Assembly (NCBI GenBank): GCA_031270325.1
Contig: JAISXW010000017.1
Coordinates: 1-54,756, forward strand
Reading direction: 5' to 3'
DNA: 54,756 nucleotides
DNA from: Streptococcaceae bacterium
GTDB taxonomy: Bacteria; Bacillota; Bacilli; Lactobacillales; Streptococcaceae
The position numbers and the translations under genes are program-made. Below are positions 37,023-45,659 of this stretch, piece after piece; position 1 is the stretch's first letter; the number at the start of each line of letters is the position of its first letter. Below the pieces are notes generated by a model. It was not told where the DNA came from and searched no databases. It saw only the letters and a list, made by a program, of their open reading frames with translations.

Positions 37023-38651
37023 ATGGAAAACGCAGAATTTATAGAAGAAGAGCTTTCGAACGCACAAAGTCAGCAAAATAAAATGTTAGCTGGTACTTTT
37101 TGGATGACAGCTGGCGATTTTTTGTCAAAGATACTGGGTGCGATTTATATCATTCCTTGGTATGCTTGGATGGGCAGTCACGCAGATCAAGCTAATGCGG
37201 TGTTCTCCATGGGCTACAATGTCTATGCCCTCTTTCTTTTGATCTCGACAGCTGGTATTCCAGTCGCCATCTCTCGGGAAGTTGCCAAGTACAATGCGCT
37301 TGGCGATACCAACATGTCCTATCGCTTGGTCAGACAAATGTTGGTCGTGATGATGGGTCTAGGCATTGTCTTTGCTGGGATCATGTATGGTTTAGCACCG
37401 TTTTTCGCCGCCCTATCAGGTGGTGGCAAAGAATTGATTCCTGTCATGAAGAGTCTGTCTTTGGCCGTCTTAATTTTCCCAGCCATGTCAGTCATTCGGG
37501 GTTATTTCCAAGGTCTCAGCAATATGAAACCTTATGCCCTCAGTCAATTACTTGAGCAGTTTGTCCGTGTCATTTGGATGTTGCTCACGGCTTTTATGAT
37601 TATGAAAATCGGTTCGGGCAATTGGGTCGAAGCAGTCACACAATCGACAACAGCCGCCTTTATCGGTATGATTGCCAGTACAGTTGTCTTGGTTTTAGCA
37701 CTGATGAAACAAGGGGACATCAAGAAAATTGCCCTGCCCGGTCCATCCAAACAAGAGATTGATGCGGTCAAACTGTTGACACAAACCTTGACACAGGCAA
37801 TTCCCTTTATCGTGATCGGGTCAGCCATTCAGATTTTCAAACTGATTGACCAATCGACTTTCCCCCATCTGATGAGATTGATTGCCAACTATACAGATGC
37901 ACAATTGATGGTCTTTTTCTCCTATTTCTCTGCCAACACCGATAAATTGACCATGGTCTTAATCGGCGTGGCGACGACCTTAGGCGGCGTGAGTATCCCC
38001 CTAGTTACCTCAGCCTATGTCAAAGGGAAGCAAAAAGAAACGGGTCAGTTGATTAGTTATAGCTTGCAATTGTTCGCGGTGTTCATGTTGCCAGTTGTTG
38101 TCGGGATGAGTATTTTGGCGCGGGAGATTTATACCATCTTTTATGTCGCTCCGAGTCAATTGCAGCTTAGTCTGTTTGTCTTTGCCTTTTTACAAAGCTT
38201 TTTATTGGCGAGCTATGCCTTGCTATCGCCGATGTTGCAAGCCTTGCACCATAGCCGTGTGGCGATGAAATACTTCGCCTTGACCTTGGGCTTAAAACTG
38301 CTATTACAAGTACCGGCGGTCTTGATCTATGAAGCCTACGGGCCGATGATTGCGACGACGATTGCTTTCGCCTTTGGGGCATATTTGTTTTTACGCAAGA
38401 TTCAACGCGTCTCTCAGTTTTCGATTAAGGTCACTTTTCGAGGGATACTCGGGATTGCGGTCATGACCGTGTTCATGGCGTTAGTGGTTAGTCTGGTCAA
38501 ATGGCTCTTGCCACATCAAGTCGTTCTGACAACAGTTGTCGCAGGCGGACTTGGTTTCGCAGCTTATCTGGTCATGGCAGCCAAGCTGGGTTATTTGGAA
38601 AAATTATTGGGCGACAAGGGGCTTACCTTACGCCATAAATTGCATATTTAG
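37023..38651 (+). CDS. MurJ/YtgP-like lipid II flippase
   Basis: 542 residues with about 14 membrane spans. The start LAGTFWMTAGDFLSKILGAIYIIPW is typical of the polysaccharide biosynthesis/MurJ-like (YtgP) group of the MOP exporter superfamily, and SGGGKELIPVMKSLS and the VIRGYFQGLSNM motif also fit. These proteins move lipid-linked wall precursors across the membrane in streptococci. It follows era by 13 bp and is probably co-transcribed. A general polysaccharide or teichoic acid flippase remains possible. Confidence 0.88.
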   Translation: MENAEFIEEELSNAQSQQNKMLAGTFWMTAGDFLSKILGAIYIIPWYAWMGSHADQANAVFSMGYNVYALFLLISTAGIPVAISREVAKYNALGDTNMSYRLVRQMLVVMMGLGIVFAGIMYGLAPFFAALSGGGKELIPVMKSLSLAVLIFPAMSVIRGYFQGLSNMKPYALSQLLEQFVRVIWMLLTAFMIMKIGSGNWVEAVTQSTTAAFIGMIASTVVLVLALMKQGDIKKIALPGPSKQEIDAVKLLTQTLTQAIPFIVIGSAIQIFKLIDQSTFPHLMRLIANYTDAQLMVFFSYFSANTDKLTMVLIGVATTLGGVSIPLVTSAYVKGKQKETGQLISYSLQLFAVFMLPVVVGMSILAREIYTIFYVAPSQLQLSLFVFAFLQSFLLASYALLSPMLQALHHSRVAMKYFALTLGLKLLLQVPAVLIYEAYGPMIATTIAFAFGAYLFLRKIQRVSQFSIKVTFRGILGIAVMTVFMALVVSLVKWLLPHQVVLTTVVAGGLGFAAYLVMAAKLGYLEKLLGDKGLTLRHKLHI

Positions 38652-38663
38652 TGAGGGATTCAA

Positions 38664-38819
38664 ATGGGAAAGTATCAATTAGACTATAAAGGACAGGCAG
38701 CTGTCCAAAAGTTTCACGACAAAAAAGCAGCCAAATCTTCTGACAAACAAAGCAAGCAAAGTAAGTTGGTGGCGCTCAAGGCGCAATATCTAGCTAAAAA
38801 GAAATCAGGTCAAAAATGA
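38664..38819 (+). CDS. Small basic protein before nrdG
   Basis: 51 residues, very rich in Lys, Gln, Ser and Ala (start MGKYQLDYKGQAAVQ, end KKKSGQK). GAGGGA lies before the ATG at 38664. The end overlaps the nrdG start by 4 bases (ATGA), strong support for translation. Short basic frames next to nrdG occur in related bacteria. Function unknown. No membrane span or known domain. Confidence 0.7.
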   Translation: MGKYQLDYKGQAAVQKFHDKKAAKSSDKQSKQSKLVALKAQYLAKKKSGQK

Positions 38820-39415
38820 ATCACCCAAAACCACAAGAATGGCGGGCTGAGGACTTATCTCAGGGCTATATCGCTGACTATAAACCGCTGAACTTTGTCG
38901 ATGGCGAAGGTGTCCGAAATAGCCTCTATGTCAGTGGCTGCCCCTTTCATTGTGAGGGCTGTTATAACGAAGCGACTTGGAATTTTAGGTTTGGCACGCC
39001 CTACACACCAGAGCTAGAAGCTCGGATTATGTCCGATATGGCCTTGCCTCATGTGCAAGGCTTGACCCTGCTAGGTGGAGAACCTTTCCTTAATACAGGA
39101 ACTGTTTTGCCACTGGTCAAACGGATTAGAACGGAGCTACCGGACAAGGACATCTGGTCATGGACAGGCTATACATGGGACGAACTGATGCTAGAAACGC
39201 CAGACAAGCTCGAACTGCTGGCACACCTAGATATCCTAGTCGATGGGCGCTTTGATCTATCCAAGAAAAATCTCCTACTCCAGTTTCGTGGTTCAAGTAA
39301 TCAACGGATCATTGATGTTCAAAAATCCCTAAAAGCCGGCGAAGTCGTCATCTGGGACAAACTCAATGATGGCGATCAGGCAGTCGAACAGTTTCATAAA
39401 GAGAAGTTAATTTGA
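38816..39415 (+). CDS. nrdG: Anaerobic ribonucleotide reductase activating enzyme
   Basis: 199 residues. The radical-SAM cluster motif is SGCPFHCEGCYN with Cys42, Cys46 and Cys49 (CxxxCxxC). TLLGGEPFLN carries the SAM-binding GGEP and WSWTGYTWDEL is typical of NrdG. It makes the glycyl radical on NrdD, allowing deoxynucleotide synthesis without oxygen. nrdD is not beside it in this window. The gene is coupled to the small basic protein upstream. Confidence 0.95.
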   Translation: MNHPKPQEWRAEDLSQGYIADYKPLNFVDGEGVRNSLYVSGCPFHCEGCYNEATWNFRFGTPYTPELEARIMSDMALPHVQGLTLLGGEPFLNTGTVLPLVKRIRTELPDKDIWSWTGYTWDELMLETPDKLELLAHLDILVDGRFDLSKKNLLLQFRGSSNQRIIDVQKSLKAGEVVIWDKLNDGDQAVEQFHKEKLI

Positions 39416-39480
39416 GTGCTTAGGTGATATTAGGATAGGGAGGGATAAGCACGAAGTGGCCTTTTTTCATTGGATATGCT

Positions 39481-39684
39481 TTGGGTAGTTCTGGTAACGG
39501 TAAACAGAATAATCATCATGATGATCCAGAGACTTGCTGCTGCGGGTGTATTCTCTTTTTGGTGGTTGGTTTTTGTATTTTTTCGGCTCGTTACATAGGT
39601 TACGGTAAAGCCTTACTATTATTTATAGGTATGTCTATTGTCGGATCTATCCTTAGTGTTATCGTGATGGATAAATTGAAATAA
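39481..39684 (+). CDS. Possible small membrane protein with Cys cluster
   Basis: 67 residues if TTG at 39481 is used. The sequence has a polar Asn/His/Asp start, PETCCCGC, then two hydrophobic spans (ILFLVVGFCIFSARY and ALLLFIGMSIVGSILSVIV). A terminator follows after 35 bp, which supports a real transcript. No strong ribosome site was found for the TTG; GGAGGGA lies 35 bp away. I do not know the family. Confidence 0.45.
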   Translation: MGSSGNGKQNNHHDDPETCCCGCILFLVVGFCIFSARYIGYGKALLLFIGMSIVGSILSVIVMDKLK

Positions 39685-39718
39685 GTTGCTGCGTCTTTGC
39701 TGTGACTGACCATTATTT

Positions 39719-39754
39719 AAAGCTGCTTTCTGACTTCAGAGGGCAGCTTTTTTT
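39719..39754 (+). terminator. Terminator after nrdG and the small membrane protein
   Basis: AAAGCTGC and GGCAGCTTT pair with TCT/AGA inside, followed by seven T. Confidence 0.85.
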
Positions 39755-39807
39755 ATGTTGTTGTGAAATTAGATAGCGGCTGTGGTCGGGGGTGTAGACT
39801 ATTGATG

Positions 39808-39877
39808 CAAAAAGCTTAAGAGCTTAAGCAAAAAGCTTAGGAGCTTAAGTAAAAAAACTTAACGGCTTAAGCAAAAA
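39808..39877. repeat. Array D: three units of 21-22 bp
   Basis: Units start at 39808, 39829 and 39850, each with CAAAAAGCTTA and GCTTAAG; a partial follows at 39872. It abuts the terminator of the minus-strand DUF6155 gene, so it may be transcribed when termination fails. Confidence 0.85.
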
Positions 39878-39914
39878 GCCCCAACATCAGATTAAAGAGC
39901 TCGGATGTTGGGGC
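39873..39914 (-). terminator. Terminator of the DUF6155 gene
   Basis: GCCCCAACATC and GATGTTGGGGC form a perfect 11-bp stem. On the minus strand it is followed by five U. Confidence 0.85.
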
Positions 39915-39965
39915 AAAATGGAAGTCGCTGAAAAATGTTTTTTAAGTCGCCAATGCGAGTTTTTC

Positions 39966-40529
39966 TCACTCCCCAAAGTAGCTGATCAGCTCCATATAAG
40001 CATCTAAGAAATATTCTTGAACACCCCAACCAAAGTCGGCTTGCTCGATATAACTAGCCAATCGCTCTTTGAAACGTTGAAACAGCTGCTCACCCTCATC
40101 TTCATCCTCATCGAAAATCGTATCAACGATATTACTATACAAGGTGCAAAGATAGTTGTAAAAGGTCATGTCAATGTCGCCAAAAGTATTGGTAAATTCA
40201 AGCCCGCCTTCAAGATAAAAGGCTTGCAATTCAAGCAAATAGACAGATTTCGGGTTGAGCTTTTGATAGTCTTTAAAGAGTGCTTTTAAACTTTTAATAT
40301 CAAAGCCAATCCCAAGACGACTGCGTTTAGGATGGATAATCTTTTCAGCTTTTTCTTTGTACTCCTCAAAAACTTTCTCCTCAAAGCTATCCCCTTGAAA
40401 TTTCAGATTGATCAAGTCTTTGGTTGATTTGTTTTCTTTATACAAAGTGCTAATCAAGTCTATCAGCTCCTGATGCGTCATTTCTTTTAACTGGCGCTTT
40501 AATTGTGGTAGTGTCAGTGCTTTAGCCAT
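39966..40529 (-). CDS. DUF6155 family protein
   Basis: 187 residues, soluble, mostly helical. The start LTLPQLKRQLKEMTHQELIDL with ISTLYKENKSTKDLI is typical of this domain, and the rest is acidic towards the C-terminus (FDEDEDEGEQ). Cytoplasmic; no known activity. GAAAGAGG precedes the ATG on the minus strand. It stands alone with its own terminator. Confidence 0.75.
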   Translation of the reverse strand: MAKALTLPQLKRQLKEMTHQELIDLISTLYKENKSTKDLINLKFQGDSFEEKVFEEYKEKAEKIIHPKRSRLGIGFDIKSLKALFKDYQKLNPKSVYLLELQAFYLEGGLEFTNTFGDIDMTFYNYLCTLYSNIVDTIFDEDEDEGEQLFQRFKERLASYIEQADFGWGVQEYFLDAYMELISYFGE

Positions 40530-40655
40530 ACGGATATCCTCTTTCTGTTTTGTCAGATGCTTTTCATCATTATATCAATTTAGCGGGGATGATGCGATTA
40601 CCAAGTCAGATGAACACAATACCCTAAAATAAAAAATCGTGTCGGCCTCGCCGTC

Positions 40656-40705
40656 AAAAGAAAAGATTTAACGTACCATCACACGTTAAATCTTTTCTTT
40701 TTTTT
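40656..40705 (+). terminator. Orphan strong terminator hairpin between divergent genes
   Basis: A perfect 19-bp stem (40656-40674 and 40683-40701, AAAAGAAAAGATT... arm) with an 8-base loop and a T-run. No plus-strand gene lies before it back to 40530, so it would end an unrecognised short RNA or shield the next operon. Confidence 0.7.
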
Positions 40706-40717
40706 CACTCAAAATAC

Positions 40718-40774
40718 TTGACAAATTCAATAGTGGTAACCCCTATTTTACTTTATTCTACTAATAAAGTAAAA
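40718..40774 (+). promoter_or_regulatory. Promoter and 12-bp-arm palindromic operator of the restriction operon
   Basis: TTGACA at 40718-40723 is followed by TTTTACTTTATT (40746-40757), CTACT, and AATAAAGTAAAA (40763-40774), a perfect inverted repeat covering the -10 to +1 area. It looks like a repressor site. No regulator gene is adjacent. Confidence 0.6.
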
Positions 40775-40887
40775 CATTCAACAGCAAAGACATCACTAAT
40801 TTAGGATTAGAAATTGGCGAGGTATGCGGCGATAAACGGGTGAGCATATAAGTAAAAAATAGAGATTATTGATTGAGATTAAAACAC

Positions 40888-41808
40888 ATGACGACATCAA
40901 ACAGTGAAAAACAGCGCATATCGGACGGCAGTGCAACTGATATTCTTGAAAATACCATCAGAGAACAAATGCCTGACATTCTGGATATTTTGTTAATCGA
41001 TCGCACGACATCAACACCAAAAACCAAACGAAATATCATTTGGGCGAATGACAATTATAACGTACATGGGAAAAAGTATGCAGCCACGGCGCAAATAAAA
41101 CCAGAGCTTGTGACGGGGGAAATGGGGACACTCATCAAACCTCGAGCGCTGAAATCTCGCGATTTACAAAAAGAACGGACGAAGTCAAAGGCTGAAGTGT
41201 TTACGCCGACTTGGATTGTCAAGAAGCAAAACGATGAAGTGGATCGTCAGTATCTCAAAGATGAACTTGCAATCTATGTCAACCGAAAATGGCTAGAAAT
41301 CACTTGTGGCGAAGCGCCTTACATGGCGACACGCTATGATATGGCAACTGGCGATGTCATTCCTTTGACTGAACGGGTCGGTTTTGTCGATCGGAAGCTA
41401 GCGCGGATCAATGCTGAAGTGACAGATAAGGCGGAATGGCATCTACTAGCTAGGCAAGCCTATCAGTCGAGTTACGGCTTTGAGTGGAGTGGCGACTCGC
41501 TATTACTGGCAAGAGAGAATTTGCTATACACCTATCGGGATTATTACTTTGCCAAATGGCAGGAGGAACCGCTTCACAGTCTGTTTAAGGAAATCGCCAC
41601 TATCATCAGCTACAACGTCTTTCAAATGGATGGACTGAAATACATCATCCCACTTAGTGAAAAGCGAGAAAAGATTGCTGCGGTTCAGATGTCCTTATTT
41701 GGGGATGAAGAACCAGAAAAGGAATGGCGGATTAAACCCGGGAAACGTGTGAGAATTAAGGACTGGGAAACCGATAAAATGGAATTTTTTGATAAGGGAG
41801 TGAGATAA
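40888..41808 (+). CDS. Restriction-modification system subunit (R-M subunit M type)
   Basis: About 306 residues from the ATG at 40888. SKAEVFTPTWIVKKQND and LEITCGEAPYMATRYD are characteristic of small subunits annotated as restriction endonuclease subunit M, found directly before a helicase/Eco57I-type methylase gene. YTYRDYYFAKW and IISYNVFQMDGLKY also fit. The FTPxWI motif resembles the start of N6-adenine methylases, but no NPPY is present, so it probably helps recognise DNA or complete the complex. The stop and the next start are 1 base apart, so they form an operon. Confidence 0.78.
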   Translation: MTTSNSEKQRISDGSATDILENTIREQMPDILDILLIDRTTSTPKTKRNIIWANDNYNVHGKKYAATAQIKPELVTGEMGTLIKPRALKSRDLQKERTKSKAEVFTPTWIVKKQNDEVDRQYLKDELAIYVNRKWLEITCGEAPYMATRYDMATGDVIPLTERVGFVDRKLARINAEVTDKAEWHLLARQAYQSSYGFEWSGDSLLLARENLLYTYRDYYFAKWQEEPLHSLFKEIATIISYNVFQMDGLKYIIPLSEKREKIAAVQMSLFGDEEPEKEWRIKPGKRVRIKDWETDKMEFFDKGVR

Positions 41809-41809
41809 G

Positions 41810-44800
41810 ATGAGTGATCAGACAGTTATTAAAACAACAAAAACAATTTATCCCCAGATTTATGCCTACATCACGCCAACTGCAAGTGAAAATGATGGTT
41901 GGATCAAAATCGGCTATACTGAAAAAAAGGATGTTGAAGATCGGATCAAAGAACAAACACATACGGCTGGGATTACAACACAGACATTATGGCATGAACC
42001 AGCAAAATTTAGTCAAGGAGATGAGTGGTTTAAAGATAAAGCATTTCATGCTTATTTAAATAAGCAAAAACACATCGAACAAAAACCAAAGACAGAATGG
42101 TTTTTTTACAATGGGACTCAAGAAAAAGCGCATGCTGATTTTGAAGATTTTCGTAATCATGATTATAGCCAAGTCAAGGAAAAGCTAACCTATACGTTAC
42201 GTGCTGAACAGGAGCAAGCCGTCAATCAGACACTGATATATGCTAGTGAGCATCCCAATGGAGAGTTTCTTTGGAATGCCAAACCTCGTTTTGGTAAAAC
42301 TTTGACGACTTATGATTTGGTGCGCCAATTAGATAAGCTTTCGCAAAATCGTTTTGAACAAACAGCAACTGTAGAAGAAAAAGAAGATGGCTATTCATTC
42401 AACGTCTTGGTGCTGACCAATCGTCCTGCTATTGCTAATTCTTGGTTTGATGATTTTGAGAAGTTTATTGCTTGGCAGACAGATTTTGCCTTTGTTTCGA
42501 CATCAGATTCACTTAAAAATCGCCCAGTCATGACCCGTGAGGAATTTACGAAGCAGAGTTATCAAGATAGCGGTAAAGACAAGATGATTTCTTTTATCTC
42601 GTTACAAGATTTAAAAGGTGCGATTTCTTTTGGGGGCGGGTATGACAAATTAGCTTGGGTCAAGCATATAAAATGGGATCTTTTAGTGATAGATGAGTCA
42701 CACGAGGGAGTTGATACGATCAAGACGGATATTGCTTTTGATAATATCACACGTCAATTTACCCTCTATCTTTCTGGGACACCATTTAAGGCGATGGCAT
42801 CGGGCAAATTTTCAGATGATCAAATTTACAACTGGACATATGCTGATGAACAAGAAACCAAAGCAGAGTGGTCAGTTAATGTAGAAGAAAATAATCCCTA
42901 TGAAAAGTTACCTCGTTTAAATATGTTCTCCTATCAAATGAGTCACATGATTACGGACAAGGTAAACAAAGGCGCAGAGATTGATGGCAAAAATCGTGAT
43001 TATGCGTTTGACTTGAATGAATTTTTTGAGACCAAAGAGAATGGCGACTTTGTCTATGAAGCTGACATCAAAAAATGGTTGGATTCACTCTCTCACAATG
43101 AGAAATATCCTTTTTCGACTAAGGAACTTCGGGATGAATTGAAACATACTTTCTGGATACTCAATCGTGTGGCGAGTGCTAAAGCGCTTGAAAAATTGCT
43201 CAAGTGTCATCCTGTCTTTGAAAATTATAAAATCGTACTAGCTGCTGGAGATGGGCGTACGGCAGATGACCAGATCGTTAATGAAAGTGCCTTAGATCGA
43301 GTGCGTCAAGCTATCAAAGAAAATGATAAGACGATTACTTTATCTGTCGGTCAGCTCACAACTGGTGTGACCATTCCAGAATGGACAGCGGTGCTCATGC
43401 TCTCAAACATGACCTCGCCGAGTCTTTATATGCAGGCGGCTTTCCGTGCACAAAACCCGTGGGACTATGAGTTTGACGGGGAAATGCACCAAAAAGAAAA
43501 TGCCTATGTCTTTGACTTTGCGCCAGAACGAACCTTAACCATTTATGATGAGTTTGCCAACAATCTGTCTCGGCAAACGACAAATGGTGGCGGAACAACA
43601 GACGATCGCAAAGCCAATATCAAAGCATTACTGAACTTTTTCCCCGTCATTGCTGAAGACAATGATGGTAAGATGGTGGCGCTTGATGTGACACAAGTTT
43701 TGACGATACCAAAAACGATTAAAGCGCAAGAAGTCGTCAAACGTGGGTTCATGTCTAATCTCCTCTTTCAAAATATCTCTGGGATTTTTGCATCAGCGGA
43801 TGCGCGTGAAATCCTTGAGCAACTCAACCCCGTTGATGTTGGGAAAACCGTGCCACGCAAGACGGAAGATAAGCTTGACACCCAAAGTGTCAAGGTAGAC
43901 GACAAAGGAAATGTGACGGTTGACCAAGAAATCGTTGTCGCTCAAACAGAGGCTCATTTTGGTGAAAAGATTTATTCGGAGATGTCATCAGTAGCTGAGG
44001 AGGTCGCAACGACTGAAAATGATAGGCTATCCACCATTATTGCCAATACATTCAAACAATCAACGAGGGAAGCAGTGAAAGATGTTGCTCAAGCCAATGG
44101 CTTGACAGTCAAAACTGCCGAACGGGTCGTGAAGCAAAGTGCGGACCTATTGGCGCGTGAAGTCGAAGTCATTCAAAAGCAGGCGAACATCAGACAAGCA
44201 GAGTCAAAAATCGAGTATCAGAAAAAAGTGGTTGAAGCGGATAAAGATGAGACTAAAATAGAAGAAGCTAAAGCTGCCTACCAAGTCAAACAAAAACAAA
44301 TCGAAGCAGCGTTTAAGCAGACAGTCAGTGCAACAGTTGCAAGTAAAAGCGAAGCACTCACGCAACAGGCAACAGAAACCCTCTTGCAGCAAGCAGAAAA
44401 CAAGAAGAAGCACACAGTTGAAGATGATGTACGTGCTAGATTACGTGGTTTTGCACGGACGATTCCGTCATTTTTGATGGCTTATGGCGCGCCGACCACT
44501 ACTTTGACTAATTTTGATAAGACCATCACAGACTCGGTATTCAAAGAGGTTACGGGAATTACCCTAGATCAATTTCGGATTTTACGAGATACCCACAATT
44601 TCTTTGATCCGATTGTCTTTGACGAGTCGTGCCAAGAGTTCTTACACAAACGTGCCCAGCTCGCCAATTACTTTGACGATAGTCAGACAGAGGACATCTT
44701 TGACTATATCCCACCGCAACAGACGAACCAGATCTTTACACCGAAAAAGGTGGTCAAGCTGATGATTGATGGTTTGGAAAAGGAAAATCCTGATGTGTTT

Positions 44801-45148
44801 AGCGATCCAGATAAGACCTTTGTGGATTTATACATCAAGTCTGGTTTGTATCTGACAGAGATCGTCAAACGTTTGTATGTGGGATTAGCAGATCAGATTC
44901 CTGATCCAGATGAACGGTTGAAACATATCTTGGAACAACAGGTTTATGGTTTTGCGCCGAGTGAAATTATCTATCGGATTGCGAGTAACTTTATTTTTGG
45001 TTTTGATGACAAGGCGAAGTCGATTGATGAGTCGCATATTGTTCATCTGGATACGACACCGTATGCCAAAGGGGAGGCTGAGATGACTTTTGAGGAAAAA
45101 ACTGATGAATTGTTTGGAGAACATAAGAAGGGGCGAGAGGTCTTATGA
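41810..45148 (+). CDS. GIY-YIG/helicase restriction protein ending in a methyltransferase N-terminal half
   Basis: 1112 residues. Residues about 10-110 look like a GIY-YIG (T5orf172-type) nuclease: YAYITPTASENDGWIKIGYTEK. From 135 a superfamily 2 helicase follows, with NAKPRFGKTLTTYDL, LLVIDESHEG and LSGTPFKAM. A helical linker lies near 720-850. From about 985 come methylase motif X (QIFTPKKVVKLMIDGLE) and motif I (FVDLYIKSGLYL); then the protein stops at GEHKKGREVL. The catalytic NPPY motif is on a separate gene at 45660. Related proteins are one long chain, so this one appears split. It should cut and translocate DNA in the cytoplasm. Confidence 0.82.
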   Translation: MSDQTVIKTTKTIYPQIYAYITPTASENDGWIKIGYTEKKDVEDRIKEQTHTAGITTQTLWHEPAKFSQGDEWFKDKAFHAYLNKQKHIEQKPKTEWFFYNGTQEKAHADFEDFRNHDYSQVKEKLTYTLRAEQEQAVNQTLIYASEHPNGEFLWNAKPRFGKTLTTYDLVRQLDKLSQNRFEQTATVEEKEDGYSFNVLVLTNRPAIANSWFDDFEKFIAWQTDFAFVSTSDSLKNRPVMTREEFTKQSYQDSGKDKMISFISLQDLKGAISFGGGYDKLAWVKHIKWDLLVIDESHEGVDTIKTDIAFDNITRQFTLYLSGTPFKAMASGKFSDDQIYNWTYADEQETKAEWSVNVEENNPYEKLPRLNMFSYQMSHMITDKVNKGAEIDGKNRDYAFDLNEFFETKENGDFVYEADIKKWLDSLSHNEKYPFSTKELRDELKHTFWILNRVASAKALEKLLKCHPVFENYKIVLAAGDGRTADDQIVNESALDRVRQAIKENDKTITLSVGQLTTGVTIPEWTAVLMLSNMTSPSLYMQAAFRAQNPWDYEFDGEMHQKENAYVFDFAPERTLTIYDEFANNLSRQTTNGGGTTDDRKANIKALLNFFPVIAEDNDGKMVALDVTQVLTIPKTIKAQEVVKRGFMSNLLFQNISGIFASADAREILEQLNPVDVGKTVPRKTEDKLDTQSVKVDDKGNVTVDQEIVVAQTEAHFGEKIYSEMSSVAEEVATTENDRLSTIIANTFKQSTREAVKDVAQANGLTVKTAERVVKQSADLLAREVEVIQKQANIRQAESKIEYQKKVVEADKDETKIEEAKAAYQVKQKQIEAAFKQTVSATVASKSEALTQQATETLLQQAENKKKHTVEDDVRARLRGFARTIPSFLMAYGAPTTTLTNFDKTITDSVFKEVTGITLDQFRILRDTHNFFDPIVFDESCQEFLHKRAQLANYFDDSQTEDIFDYIPPQQTNQIFTPKKVVKLMIDGLEKENPDVFSDPDKTFVDLYIKSGLYLTEIVKRLYVGLADQIPDPDERLKHILEQQVYGFAPSEIIYRIASNFIFGFDDKAKSIDESHIVHLDTTPYAKGEAEMTFEEKTDELFGEHKKGREVL

Positions 45149-45648
45149 TGGATTGGTTATCAATAGGGGCATTAATTTTATCTCTTTTGGCAATTTGTAT
45201 TTCGTTAGTCCAAAATCGGTTTGAAAACCACTCAAAAAGAAAAGAATTTGTTGGTCAGCTTTTAAATCTATTTATCAGTGACGAAAAAATCTTAAAAACT
45301 TTTTCGATGGTTGACTATAATCGTGAATGGTACACGAGGGCGTTTCATCTGGAGAATAATAAGGTTCAATCTGAAATTGACCAGCTGCTCTTGCTCTTTA
45401 ATATCATAGTTAAATTGAAGCAAGATAGACAAATAACTCAGAAAGACTTTAAACTTTTTGATTATCAACTTAATCGCATTTTAAGAGACGAACAAGTGCA
45501 ACATTATCTATGGAATTTATATCATTTTTCCAGAAAAAGCAAATCCTTATCGCCTTATGAGGACCTAATAGACTACATGAGGAAAGAAAAAATGATTGAT
45601 GCAGCGTTTAATAGTGCCGAATCAAAAGAAAAATATTTAAATTTTTAG
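45145..45648 (+). CDS. Small membrane protein lying between the methyltransferase halves
   Basis: 167 residues. One membrane span at the N-terminus (WLSIGALILSLLAICISLV), then a helical cytoplasmic part rich in Lys, Glu, Asp and Phe. I do not recognise the family. It overlaps the helicase gene by 4 bases, with GGGGCGAGAGG as ribosome site, and is followed after 11 bases by the NPPY gene. Its place, exactly between motif I and motif IV of what should be one enzyme, marks it as an inserted gene. Single-span proteins are common effectors in defence operons, but that is only a guess here. Confidence 0.75.
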   Translation: MMDWLSIGALILSLLAICISLVQNRFENHSKRKEFVGQLLNLFISDEKILKTFSMVDYNREWYTRAFHLENNKVQSEIDQLLLLFNIIVKLKQDRQITQKDFKLFDYQLNRILRDEQVQHYLWNLYHFSRKSKSLSPYEDLIDYMRKEKMIDAAFNSAESKEKYLNF

Positions 45649-45659
45649 GAGGGAATCAT

